This document shows, one piece after another, positions 17,006 through 25,255 of a DNA stretch of 63,820 nucleotides. The position numbers and the translations under genes are program-made. Source of the stretch: Planctomycetota bacterium (GTDB lineage: Bacteria > Planctomycetota > Phycisphaerae > Phycisphaerales > SM1A02); NCBI GenBank assembly GCA_026386795.1, contig JAPLMU010000047.1:1-63820 (forward strand), written 5' to 3'. How positions within the stretch are numbered: position 1 is the stretch's first letter; each line of letters begins with the position of its first letter. Under the pieces are notes generated by a model. That model worked only from the letters and a program-made list of their open reading frames with translations. It made no database searches and was not told the DNA's origin.

Positions 17006-18103
17006 TTAGTCTGGAAGGCGATTTTTGTCGAATCCGATACGTTGCATGAGCCCGTCGAATTCATCGAGTGAGAAGAACTGAATTCGTAATTCACCGGCGC
17101 CCTTCTTTCGACCAACCTTGATGTCAACACGGGTACCGAGGTGTTGCTCGAGTTGCCGACGGAGGTCGGCCAGATGGGCGCTCTTCGGCCCGCGTGACTT
17201 TGCTTTGGTGAGTGGTGTTCCACGTGGAACACTTGCAACATCCCGAACAGCACCCTCGAGCTCTCGAACAGACCAGCCGTGCACCGCTGCTTGCTCGGCG
17301 AAGTTTCTTCGCACGCCAACTTCGGTCACGCCCAAGAGAACCTTGGCGTGTCCTAAGGAGATAGCCCCCGAGCGCACGTGCGATGCAGAGCCACCATCTA
17401 GGTCGTTGAGGCGAAGCAAATTTGACACAGTCGCGCGGTCAAGCCCGACCCGACCAGCGAGGTCTTGGTGTGTCAGTCCAAAGTCATCAGCAAGGCGGCG
17501 GAGTGCCGCAGCGCGATCCATTGGGTTGAGGTCTTCACGCTGGAGGTTCTCAATGAGGGACAACTCAGCAGCCTGGCGATCGTCAACAGCTTGGACAATC
17601 GCAGGTATTTCTGTGCGCCCAAGCTGATCCATAGCGCGCCAACGGCGTTCGCCAGCGATCAATTCAAACCGCCCAGGTGAGCCATTCAAAGGGCGCACAA
17701 CCACCGGCTGCATCAATCCTGACTGCTCGATACTGCGCGCAAGCGTGTCCAAAGCAACCGGATCCATGCCACCACGTGGTTGGTACTTGCCAGGCTGAAT
17801 CGCCCGAACCGAGATGAATGTCACCATCCCGTCTGCCAATTGGTCTGCCGAGGCATCTGCCAACAACACCGTCTGCGCCGGTTTAGGCTCAACCGCGCCA
17901 GCGGAGGGTGCGCTTGTGCGCCCCCCAAACGCGGTATTTGTGTCGCCCGTGTTGCGCCCCGAAACCTCGGATGTGGTGCCTGTGACTGGTTGTGCACCCC
18001 CGGCACTTGTTGTTCGCTGGATCGGCACTGGGATCAAACTCCCAAGACCACGGCCCAACTTCGATTGCGTCATCTTGGTGCGATCATCAGGTGCCTTGGC
18101 CAT
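17006..18103 (-). CDS. parB: Chromosome-partitioning protein ParB
   Basis: ParB binds parS sites and spreads as a CTP-dependent clamp to help segregate origins. The start ATG at 18103 is preceded by AAGGAG, seven bases upstream. The N-terminal tail has the KLGRGLGSLIP motif, typical for ParB. Next come the CTPase/N domain (IQPGKYQPR, then the GERRWRA box), the arginine patch ENLQREDLNPMDRA, and a helix-turn-helix (LTHQDLAGRVGLDRATVSNLL). A C-terminal dimerisation segment ends the protein. Two parS-like palindromes lie in its leader and inside the gene. No ParA or Soj gene is adjacent: the upstream neighbour on the same strand is a beta-CASP nuclease. This arrangement differs from the usual parA-parB pair. 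Confidence 0.93.
   Translation of the reverse strand: MAKAPDDRTKMTQSKLGRGLGSLIPVPIQRTTSAGGAQPVTGTTSEVSGRNTGDTNTAFGGRTSAPSAGAVEPKPAQTVLLADASADQLADGMVTFISVRAIQPGKYQPRGGMDPVALDTLARSIEQSGLMQPVVVRPLNGSPGRFELIAGERRWRAMDQLGRTEIPAIVQAVDDRQAAELSLIENLQREDLNPMDRAAALRRLADDFGLTHQDLAGRVGLDRATVSNLLRLNDLDGGSASHVRSGAISLGHAKVLLGVTEVGVRRNFAEQAAVHGWSVRELEGAVRDVASVPRGTPLTKAKSRGPKSAHLADLRRQLEQHLGTRVDIKVGRKKGAGELRIQFFSLDEFDGLMQRIGFDKNRLPD
17215..17232. promoter_or_regulatory. parS-like site inside parB
   Basis: GTGTTCCACGTGGAACAC is a perfect 18-bp palindrome. Its 16-bp core differs from the classic parS consensus TGTTTCACGTGAAACA only at two symmetric positions. It falls in codons for Val-Pro-Arg-Gly-Thr of parB itself. 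Confidence 0.8.
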
Positions 18104-18130
18104 AGTGAACTCCTTGAGTAATGCTGAGCA

Positions 18131-18148
18131 ATGTTCCACGTGGAACAT
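18131..18148. promoter_or_regulatory. parS-like site in the parB leader
   Basis: ATGTTCCACGTGGAACAT is a perfect 18-bp palindrome with the same 16-bp core as the site inside parB. It lies 28-45 bases upstream of the parB ATG, where ParB binding and spreading could repress its own promoter. Confidence 0.82.
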
Positions 18149-18484
18149 GCAGACATCCCGTTGATCGAATCGTATCGACGAATCGAAAGAACAGGCACGA
18201 ACATCATCTGTCAGATTCATCGATCAGAAGGCACGGTAATTTGATCCACTATCGGACATGTTGCGAATGGCAGTCGCCCGGTCATGGTTCCTTCACCCAC
18301 TCATGAACGACGCGTCCATATGGCGGCTGATAACACGGCGGTCCTTAAAAGACTTCTGATCGTAATTTGTATTGAATAGTGGCGATCGTGGGGCGAAAAT
18401 GGTTTGATCGTGTGGCGATCTGCCCCCTATTACCGCAATAGGGCTCGTCCAATTGAATACCAGACACCTTACACAGGAATGGAT
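18149..18484. other. Noncoding leader between the beta-CASP nuclease gene and parB
   Basis: I see no convincing gene here. It holds a hairpin at 18425-18443, a short direct repeat of tggcgatc (around 18380 and 18412) and presumably the parB promoter. No clear -35/-10 pair stands out. Confidence 0.6.
18425..18443. terminator. Hairpin downstream of the beta-CASP nuclease gene
   Basis: CCCTATT and AATAGGG form a perfect 7-bp stem around a 5-base loop, about 40 bases past the nuclease stop codon. No clear U-run follows on the minus strand, so intrinsic termination is uncertain. Confidence 0.4.
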
Positions 18485-19945
18485 TTAGGCAAGGGCAACT
18501 GTGTCTTGGCACGCTGGACGGACAACCTTGGTGGTCATGGCCGCCAAAATGCGGCTTTCCATGCCGATCCGCGCCGCATCATCGCCGTGGTTCAAGACAA
18601 CCAACCCTGGAACGTGCCCACTACCGGCCACCCAGTCGCACATCTGATCTGCATCGGCGTGACCGCTCAGACCCTGCAATCGTGAGATGCGCGCCCGAAC
18701 GTCCAACTCCGTTCCATTGATGCGGACACGCTTGGCAACCCCGTTCGCCAAAGATTCTGCCATCGAACCCGGCAACACGTAGCCGGTGAACACCACAAAT
18801 CCGCGGTCGTGACCAAGAGCTGTTTCCAAGTGATGCAACACCGGACCAGCATCACAGAAGCCACTGCCAGCAAGAACGATGCCTGCACCATCGCGCCCGG
18901 CAATCTTCAATGAGTGCTTGCGAGACCACAGACAATGAAGCGAATCGAATTCAAACGGTGAGTGCCCGCGACCAATCATTGCTCGGGCGGTCCCTGAAAG
19001 CAGTGTTGGGTGTTGAACACACAACTCAGCCGCGCGGATGGCCATTGGGCTGTCGAGATACACCGGAATGTCATCAAGCAATCCTTCGCGCGACAACTGT
19101 GCCAGGTGATGCACAAGCACCTGCGCGCGGCCAACACTAAAGGTTGGCATGATGGCGGTGCGACGACCATGACGGCAATGCTCGATCACCTCGCGCAGTG
19201 ATGCATCGGTATCTGGAGCGTGTGTCCCAATAGGACGGCTGCCGGTGGTGGACTCCATGACCACTACGTCTGCTTCTGGTGCATGACCACGAGCGGCTAG
19301 GTACGTCTCACCAGAAGGGCCAATATCGCCTGAAAAAACCACTCGAGTGCGTGATGCGCCATGCGTGATCTCAAGTTCCACTGATGCGCTACCGATGATG
19401 TGGCTCGCATCATGAAGGCGCATGCGAATGCCTGGAACAATCTCCCGCCATACGCGATAAGGCACCCCGACTAAGTTCCGACTGACACGCTCAGCGTCAC
19501 CGCGGGCGTATAGAACCGGTGGATCTTCGTGCCGATCATCATCCTGCAATGACGAGTCTGGTGGTGGATCCAACACCACGGCGTCTGGTCCTGTGCCCTC
19601 GCGAAATTCTTCAACCCGCATCTTCTGAAGGTTTGCAGAACTACGAAGGACCATCGGCAACAGTGTTGCTGTTGGCTCGGTGCAGAAGATGGGTCCCTCG
19701 AATCCAAGGCGAGGCAGCATCCCCAATCGACCACAGTGATCAATATGAGCGTGGGTGCAAACAACGGCGTTCAATCGCCGAAAGTCCAGGGCGGGGGGAA
19801 CCCTGTTGCGCTGCTCTTGGGACATCGCGCCCTGAAACAGACCAAAGTCAATCAAGACGCGGGCGTGTTCCGTCTCTACTAGCGTGCAACTTCCAGTGAC
19901 CTCGCCTGCAGCCCCAAAGAACGTCAATGATGGTGATTTAGACAC
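18485..19945 (-). CDS. Metallo-beta-lactamase/beta-CASP RNA nuclease
   Basis: This is a CPSF73-like ribonuclease family member, expected to process or degrade RNA in the cytoplasm. Motifs in order are LTFFGAAGEVTGSC, the metal site THAHIDHCGRLG, FSGDIGPSGE, the beta-CASP block VMESTTGSRPIG, PTFSVGRAQ, LAGSGFCDAGPVLHHL, and the RNA-specificity region LSGHADADQMCDW with LNHGDD near the end. The start is uncertain. I use GTG 19945, which leaves 40 bp to the divergent reductase gene. ATG 19987 or GTG 19993 would overlap that gene's start. Possible roles are mRNA decay or 3' processing; a link to parB downstream is only positional. Confidence 0.88.
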   Translation of the reverse strand: MSKSPSLTFFGAAGEVTGSCTLVETEHARVLIDFGLFQGAMSQEQRNRVPPALDFRRLNAVVCTHAHIDHCGRLGMLPRLGFEGPIFCTEPTATLLPMVLRSSANLQKMRVEEFREGTGPDAVVLDPPPDSSLQDDDRHEDPPVLYARGDAERVSRNLVGVPYRVWREIVPGIRMRLHDASHIIGSASVELEITHGASRTRVVFSGDIGPSGETYLAARGHAPEADVVVMESTTGSRPIGTHAPDTDASLREVIEHCRHGRRTAIMPTFSVGRAQVLVHHLAQLSREGLLDDIPVYLDSPMAIRAAELCVQHPTLLSGTARAMIGRGHSPFEFDSLHCLWSRKHSLKIAGRDGAGIVLAGSGFCDAGPVLHHLETALGHDRGFVVFTGYVLPGSMAESLANGVAKRVRINGTELDVRARISRLQGLSGHADADQMCDWVAGSGHVPGLVVLNHGDDAARIGMESRILAAMTTKVVRPACQDTVALA

Positions 19946-19985
19946 AGACTTGCAGCATAGGGAAGAGCGGGCATATCGTGCTGCC

Positions 19986-21086
19986 ATGCACACACCTTCG
20001 CCGCACTACGTCACCCTTGGCCGCAGCGGCCTTCGAGTTCATCCAATTTGCCTTGGCGCTATGACCTTTGGTACTGAGTGGGGCTTCGGAACTGATGTCG
20101 CTCACAGCAATGCCATGCTCGCTCGCTACCTTGAACTTGGTGGAAATTTTATTGATACAGCCAACATTTACACCAAAGGGCACAGTGAGAAGGTCCTTGG
20201 TGACTACTTCCATACAGGCGCTGGCGCCGGCAGCCGTGATCGCGTGGTGATTGCCACGAAATTTGGTGGAAACATGTGGCCGGGCGACCCAAACGGGGGC
20301 GGAAGTGGTTCAAAGGCCATGATGAACGCGGTGGAGCACTCCCTGCGTCGCCTCGGAACTGACTACATCGATCTTCTTTGGTGCCACTTCTGGGACCGCC
20401 TCACACCGATCGACGAGTTAATGCGCGGCATGGAGCTACTAGTCCGCCAAGGCAAAGTGCGCCACATTGGACTGAGCGACCATCCCGCCTGGGTGTGTGC
20501 GATCGCCCAGTCCTTTGCTCGTAACAATGGAACAACACCAATCGTCGCGTTGCAGATCGAATACAGCCTGCTACAGCGAACTGTCGAAGCTGAACTCATT
20601 CCGATGGCTATTCATGAGGGAATGGGTGTCACGCCTTGGAGTCCATTGCGAGGGGGCGTTCTTAGTGGAAAGTTCAGTCGCTCTCATCCACCCAAAGATG
20701 ATGGTTCCACTCGCGTGAAGCCTGATTCGAAGTTCCTTACCGAACGAACATGGACATTGCTTGATGCAATGCACGCCATGGCGAGTAGTAAGCAGTGCAC
20801 TGTTGCTCAACTCGCATTGCGTTGGACAATGGGCCGACCAGGTGTTGCCAGCACGATCATTGGTACACGCACGCTCGAACAACTTGAAGACAACATGGGT
20901 GCCATGAACGTCCATCTCAGTGTGCAAGAAATTGCTGAGCTTGATGCTCTCACCAAGCCAGAACTGCCATTTCCATGTGATTTCCTAGAGTTTGTGCGAT
21001 CGGGTATTCACAACGGCACCACCATCAATGGGATTCATGGTGACTCATGGCCACTGGCGCCACAGAGTGCCAGCGAGCGTTGGTGA
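19986..21086 (+). CDS. Aldo/keto reductase
   Basis: This NAD(P)H-dependent oxidoreductase has a TIM-barrel fold and 366 residues. It opens with YVTLGRSGLRVHPICLGAMTFG. The catalytic residues appear in order: Asp/Tyr in FIDTANIYTKGHSE, Lys in VIATKFGGN, and His in LLWCHFWDRLTP. The cofactor-binding end is GVASTIIGTRTLEQLEDNMGA. It belongs to the YhdN/Tas-like group by its overall pattern, but the substrate is unknown. The start is ATG 19986, where the protein aligns with the family; longer versions would overlap the divergent nuclease gene. A hairpin follows it at 21130. Confidence 0.92.
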   Translation: MHTPSPHYVTLGRSGLRVHPICLGAMTFGTEWGFGTDVAHSNAMLARYLELGGNFIDTANIYTKGHSEKVLGDYFHTGAGAGSRDRVVIATKFGGNMWPGDPNGGGSGSKAMMNAVEHSLRRLGTDYIDLLWCHFWDRLTPIDELMRGMELLVRQGKVRHIGLSDHPAWVCAIAQSFARNNGTTPIVALQIEYSLLQRTVEAELIPMAIHEGMGVTPWSPLRGGVLSGKFSRSHPPKDDGSTRVKPDSKFLTERTWTLLDAMHAMASSKQCTVAQLALRWTMGRPGVASTIIGTRTLEQLEDNMGAMNVHLSVQEIAELDALTKPELPFPCDFLEFVRSGIHNGTTINGIHGDSWPLAPQSASERW

Positions 21087-21129
21087 TAATTGCATGCGAT
21101 AGAAAGCTGGTGACGTCACACATCCACGG

Positions 21130-21150
21130 GCGTCACACAACCAGTGACGC
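21130..21150. terminator. Hairpin between convergent genes
   Basis: GCGTCAC and GTGACGC form a perfect 7-bp stem with a 7-base loop, lying between the ends of the aldo/keto reductase and nuoA genes. It could work for both directions; the following T-run is poor. Confidence 0.45.
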
Positions 21151-21207
21151 TCTTGGTGCCCCGGCAATCCTGTTTGTGTGTGTCAAGCATCCACTCTCGC
21201 GCCGGCA

Positions 21208-21603
21208 TTAGTCCCAGCGAAACACACCCTTGCGCCATGCATAGATGTAAGCAATGACGCTGGTGCTAATGAAGAAGAGAATGCGCGCCAGAAACAATCC
21301 CGCCATGGGACTTTGTGGTTCGAGTTGGCTGTATGCAACTGCCCATGGGTAGAGAAATATCACTTCTACATCAAAGAGCAAGAAGGTCATCGCCACTACA
21401 AAGAAGCGCACGTTGAAGCGCTTGCGTGTGGAGCCAATCGCCTCCATGCCTGACTCATAGGTTGCACCCTTGATGGCGCCCTGGCGGCGCGGCCCAAGAA
21501 TGAGGCTGGCCCCGACATTCACAACGGCGAAACCGATACTCATCGCCAGAGCGATGGCTATCGGGATGTAATTCGTCAGCGATGTATCGGCAAGAATCTG
21601 CAT
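21208..21603 (-). CDS. nuoA: NADH-quinone oxidoreductase subunit A
   Basis: A small membrane subunit of complex I, 131 residues with three helices. Diagnostic features are YESGMEAIGSTRKRFNVRFF followed by MTFLLFDVEVIFLYPWAV, where the Asp-Glu pair belongs to the family signature. It lies alone: the next gene on either side is unrelated, and no nuoB, C or D follows within the window. In many bacteria nuoA leads the nuo operon, so it is either split from the rest or an extra copy. The start is ATG 21603. Confidence 0.93.
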   Translation of the reverse strand: MQILADTSLTNYIPIAIALAMSIGFAVVNVGASLILGPRRQGAIKGATYESGMEAIGSTRKRFNVRFFVVAMTFLLFDVEVIFLYPWAVAYSQLEPQSPMAGLFLARILFFISTSVIAYIYAWRKGVFRWD

Positions 21604-21686
21604 GCGGGCGCGAATGGTAGCAAGGCGAGCCGCCCTTTAGCTGCCAGCGAATCGCGGTTGCAGGGACCGGGCCACAACCAACATTA

Positions 21687-22472
21687 CTAGGCAAAGTCCA
21701 GCGAGAATGGGCCTTCCCAATAGAAAGATGCGGTGCGAATGCCAACCATGACCAGGGACACCGCTATTGCGATCGACCCCAATCCCGCCGCGACAAACAA
21801 CGCGTTGTTCGGACAGACTCCAGCGACATACCACATCGCAACGGGGACACACGTTGCGACCACTAACACCCACGATGCGGCTCGGGCGACTACACCAAAG
21901 CCGACCATTTCATTCCTTGCCGCAATGCTGACAGCCGCAATGAATGCGAATGATCCAAACGCAACCCATGAAAGGAGGGACCATTCCGCATGTTGGTTTA
22001 CCGCAAATGCGGCAATGATCGGCACCAGGGCGCGGCAAGATGCAATTAACAGGAAGCTGCTTGCTGACAGTGAATGCAGAATGTCGTAAGCAACAATGCA
22101 CACGCCGAGCAACAGCGCCCAAATAAATGTCGCTGGTGATGCAACAGCAAGCATGCCAATACCAACAAGCAACATCGAACCACCGACAAACCGGGCGATG
22201 AAGAGAGAAATTCGTCCAGATGGTATTGGTCGACTTGGTCGCTCAACAGCGTCTATCCGCGCATCAAACGCATCATTGAGAACCATTCCTGCTAAGTACG
22301 AAAGAAGTATGCCAACACCAACAAGCACTGTTACACCAAATAGTGCGTACGTATCGATGACGTGGGTGTACATACCGATCGCAACACCAGCGAGTACCTG
22401 CGAAATCACTGTTGGCGCGTTTGATATTCGTAACACAGACAACCATGCGCTTACCGGCAATGAATTACTCAT
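21687..22472 (-). CDS. eboC: UbiA-family prenyltransferase, EboC-like
   Basis: This multi-helix membrane prenyltransferase of about 261 residues has the Asp-rich prenyl-pyrophosphate site LNDAFDARIDAVERPSRPIP (NDxxD). Several hydrophobic helices follow. UbiA enzymes attach an isoprenoid chain to an aromatic or other acceptor. The position next to EboE, with an ATGA overlap at 22469-22472, is what points to EboC of the ebo gene set; a stand-alone UbiA (for example a protoheme or menaquinone enzyme) is the alternative. The ATG at 22472 is preferred over the longer start at 22526, which would overlap eboE by more. The real acceptor is unknown. Confidence 0.75.
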   Translation of the reverse strand: MSNSLPVSAWLSVLRISNAPTVISQVLAGVAIGMYTHVIDTYALFGVTVLVGVGILLSYLAGMVLNDAFDARIDAVERPSRPIPSGRISLFIARFVGGSMLLVGIGMLAVASPATFIWALLLGVCIVAYDILHSLSASSFLLIASCRALVPIIAAFAVNQHAEWSLLSWVAFGSFAFIAAVSIAARNEMVGFGVVARAASWVLVVATCVPVAMWYVAGVCPNNALFVAAGLGSIAIAVSLVMVGIRTASFYWEGPFSLDFA

Positions 22473-23641
22473 GATGATCTCAACGCGGACGACTGGCCTG
22501 CGGGCTCTATGTACTGAGAACACCACTCGATCTCCCGCACAATTCCGTCGACAAGGGCGGTGTCACCACAAACACCGCTTGGCAATACATCCCATGCGTA
22601 AGTCTCTATCTCCAACACGGGTCGATCTTCGATGGGCCACAACCCGATTTCATTCAGGCACTCGACTATCCCGGCTTGTGTGGTACCAAGGCAGCCAAGG
22701 CTTGGGGCAAATACCGGTACGTGAAAATGTGTTCGCCACTCACCAACAGGGCTTTCAGAAAGCGCTACCGGAAGGTCGTCAAAAAATCGAACCGTGCCGT
22801 TTGTGGCACGAACACAAGTTTGATGTAGATAGCGCGCTTCAGAATAACTACTGAGACTTGCAAGCGATTCTCTGCTTCCGTCCGCAATCAGTGCACTTGA
22901 AAGTTGAATCTTATTCACGCTAATTCCGGCGGCGCGGTAAGACCGAAGCACTGTTGTTTGGTCTTCAAACATAACCGCCGCGTGACATGTGTCATGACAT
23001 ACGCCAACATATCGACGTGGGTCTGGTTCGCCACGGCGCGCGTGCAAGGCGTGTTCAAAGAACCCAACCACATCAACTGCACGATCAAGCATGCAGCCTG
23101 GCTCTGGCTCAATATCAACTGTGATTCGAATTCCGGTTCTATCCTCAAGGCGCGCCAAGTGACGCACGGTTTGTTCCAACAGCGCACTCGCAACACCAAT
23201 ACTCGCTCCGCAGCCTTCTTGACTGAATCGCGCGCGCCAGCCAAGCGGCAGGGTGGAGATGGATGCACGGCGCGTGCCTGGCATCAACAAGTCAGGGAGT
23301 AAATCAGCAAGGCGCTGTGTATGAAGGGCGCGGCGCGTGTCTGCCCAGTGTGGCTCATAAACCCGTAATTTCACCTCAGAACCGTGAAAGTCGTGATATG
23401 GAAACCCATTGAGTGTGACAATCGAAAGCCCAGCCGTCGCTAAACGATCGCGCAATTCCGCACCACCTCCTACAGACTCGGAAAGTTGTTCAGCCGCGCG
23501 GGCTGACAACCACAAGCCAAGCGGAAGCATCGTGTTTGGCGCAACACGATCCCGTACTTGAATGAATACTCGCTCCACATTTGCGCACGTCTCTTTGATG
23601 GTGCGCCCCGCCACGACGTTGGTGCAATATGCAGGAAGCAC
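22469..23641 (-). CDS. eboE: EboE-like metabolite-traffic protein
   Basis: The 390-residue protein matches EboE of the ebo gene set: an opening YCTNVVAGRTIKETCANVER, then PLGLWLSARAAEQL, LNGFPYHDFHG, and VDIEPEPGCMLD with a xylose-isomerase/AP-endonuclease-type TIM-barrel. Later VGVCHDTCHAAVMFED supplies further likely metal ligands. Ebo proteins were linked to moving a precursor metabolite to the periplasm in cyanobacterial scytonemin synthesis; the biochemical role of EboE is not settled. The start is GTG 23641, directly after an in-frame TAA. It sits 7 bp after the TlpA-like gene and overlaps eboC, so thioredoxin, EboE and EboC are probably one transcript. Confidence 0.82.
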   Translation of the reverse strand: MLPAYCTNVVAGRTIKETCANVERVFIQVRDRVAPNTMLPLGLWLSARAAEQLSESVGGGAELRDRLATAGLSIVTLNGFPYHDFHGSEVKLRVYEPHWADTRRALHTQRLADLLPDLLMPGTRRASISTLPLGWRARFSQEGCGASIGVASALLEQTVRHLARLEDRTGIRITVDIEPEPGCMLDRAVDVVGFFEHALHARRGEPDPRRYVGVCHDTCHAAVMFEDQTTVLRSYRAAGISVNKIQLSSALIADGSRESLASLSSYSEARYLHQTCVRATNGTVRFFDDLPVALSESPVGEWRTHFHVPVFAPSLGCLGTTQAGIVECLNEIGLWPIEDRPVLEIETYAWDVLPSGVCGDTALVDGIVREIEWCSQYIEPAGQSSALRSS

Positions 23642-23648
23642 TTAGAGA

Positions 23649-24524
23649 TCAGGGCTGGTTGCCAGACGAACTCGACTTTGATGATCCAGATGAACTCCCT
23701 GACGCGCCCGATGACGACTTTGCTCCAGGGGCGCCGGTTGTTCCTGATGACTGCTTCGCTGCATCACTAGACCCCGCCTCGGTGCGCGAAACTGTGGTCT
23801 TGCGGCGGCCATCGCGAATTTCGACTGTGGTCTCAACAGTTACGACGCTATTACTTGATACCCCGTTTTTAGTAACGGAGTGAGTTTCTGTAGAAACAGA
23901 TGTGGTGGTGGATGTCCCCTTCTCATCTGTTGGTTCTTCGCTCACTTGGACTGTTTTTACAGGGCTTCCTGAATCAGTGGTGTTTGGCTTTGTTGCTGTT
24001 GGCGCGGGGGGGACAACAGAAGAGACCGCCTTCTTTGCCTCAGCTATCGCAGCATCAAGTTCTGCGTTTGGTGATCCAATAAATGCAATATTGCCATCTT
24101 TGCCAACGACGAACGATGTTGGAATGGTGTTGCGCCGCGCGGCCGTCATCCATTCTGTTGCCATGGTTCCGTCGCCATCAAATGCAATGGCAAATCCAAC
24201 CCGGTCACTCTTGGCCTGAAGAAATTCTTGAACACGATTCTTACTATCCGACGCGTCTTTCCCGCGTTCAAATCCCGCAACACCGATGAATTGAACGTCT
24301 GGGTTCTGTTTCTGAAGTTCAGTGAGGTGCGGCATGCTGGCAACACATGGCCCACACCAGGTTGCCCAGAATTCGATCACGTGCACCTTGCCCAACTCAA
24401 GTGTCTTCACCTCTTGGCCGCGAACAAACGAGTCAACAGTGAAGGCGGGTGCTGGCTTGCCTGGAACCAAGACATCACCGATTGAGAAGAAAGCGATACT
24501 GGCGACAAAGGTGGGAATGAGCAT
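23649..24524 (-). CDS. TlpA/ResA-like thioredoxin with Ser-rich tail
   Basis: An exported thiol-disulfide oxidoreductase. Its leader is hydrophobic (MLIPTFVASIAFFSIGDVLV), followed by GKPAPAFTV and the active site FWATWCGPCVASMPHL (CxxC). NTIPTSFVVGKDGNIAFIG carries the cis-Pro. Residues beyond about 190 form a long disordered Ser/Thr-rich tail with SSGSSKSSSSGNQP at the end; this is not normal for ResA. The gene is nine bases past the glutamine-amidotransferase gene and seven before eboE. In this context it may keep periplasmic Ebo or cytochrome thiols reduced, which is an inference from position. Confidence 0.85.
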   Translation of the reverse strand: MLIPTFVASIAFFSIGDVLVPGKPAPAFTVDSFVRGQEVKTLELGKVHVIEFWATWCGPCVASMPHLTELQKQNPDVQFIGVAGFERGKDASDSKNRVQEFLQAKSDRVGFAIAFDGDGTMATEWMTAARRNTIPTSFVVGKDGNIAFIGSPNAELDAAIAEAKKAVSSVVPPAPTATKPNTTDSGSPVKTVQVSEEPTDEKGTSTTTSVSTETHSVTKNGVSSNSVVTVETTVEIRDGRRKTTVSRTEAGSSDAAKQSSGTTGAPGAKSSSGASGSSSGSSKSSSSGNQP

Positions 24525-24533
24525 GAAATCAGC

Positions 24534-25208
24534 CTACCGCCTGCGCGCTGCTTCCACGAGGAGGCGAATTACGCCAAGTCCCATGGTCAAATCGTCGGTT
24601 CGCTCTGGGTGCCACTGCACGCCCACATAAAACGGCTTGGATGGATCCCGAATCGCCTCAATCACTCCATCATCCGACAGGCCGATGACCTCAAGGCGTC
24701 CCGCATCGGCGAGCGCCTGGTGGTGTGAGCTGGCAACTGGTCCGTTCCCAAGAGCACTCTCCACCATGTGTTGGCAATCATTGCGGTGCCGATCACTGTC
24801 AGGCAACCGATCGCCGAGGTGCTGAATAAGTTCCGCGCCCTGATGAACGCCCATGAGTTGCATACCAAGACAAATGCCTAGTGCTGGAAGCGTGGGTGTC
24901 GCATCAAGGTCTTCAAGTAGAGCAAAATCCGCCGCTTGTCGCGCCGCATCTATCACCTGTGCTTGGGGGTGAAGTGGAATTCCAAACTCACGGGTGTCCA
25001 CATCGTTGCCACCAATGATGATCACTCCGTCTACCGCACCAAGCAGTTCTTTCCGCAACTTGGCACTGGCTGGCAAAATGATTGGGAGTCCACCAGCGGC
25101 AACAACGGCGTCGATATAGGTCGCGGGTACTTGGTGCCGCGCGCGGCCGCGATCGTCGCGAGTTATGTCCGCGGTGATACCAATCCGTGGTCTTTCAGAA
25201 TCTGCCAT
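24534..25208 (-). CDS. Gamma-glutamyl-GABA hydrolase-like glutamine amidotransferase
   Basis: This class I amidotransferase-like peptidase (C26/PuuD type) would hydrolyse a gamma-glutamyl bond. The nucleophile is in LGICLGMQLM, and the His-Glu pair is in VGVQWHPERTDD. IGITADITRDDRGR begins the domain. A second landmark is SSHHQALADAGRLEVI. The start ATG 25208 (MADSERPRIG) fits the family; longer N-termini would overlap the divergent esterase gene. Directly downstream are TlpA, eboE and eboC. A link between gamma-glutamyl compounds and the Ebo path is suggestive only. Confidence 0.85.
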   Translation of the reverse strand: MADSERPRIGITADITRDDRGRARHQVPATYIDAVVAAGGLPIILPASAKLRKELLGAVDGVIIIGGNDVDTREFGIPLHPQAQVIDAARQAADFALLEDLDATPTLPALGICLGMQLMGVHQGAELIQHLGDRLPDSDRHRNDCQHMVESALGNGPVASSHHQALADAGRLEVIGLSDDGVIEAIRDPSKPFYVGVQWHPERTDDLTMGLGVIRLLVEAARRR

Positions 25209-25255
25209 ATGTAAACGATATTGCATATGCGCCCGGCTCCGGGCATCATCCACAT

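Noticed and set aside
18149-18484. Small plus-strand frame (18121-18306) as a leader peptide
   Set aside because: It runs across the parS palindrome and lacks a ribosome site and sensible composition.
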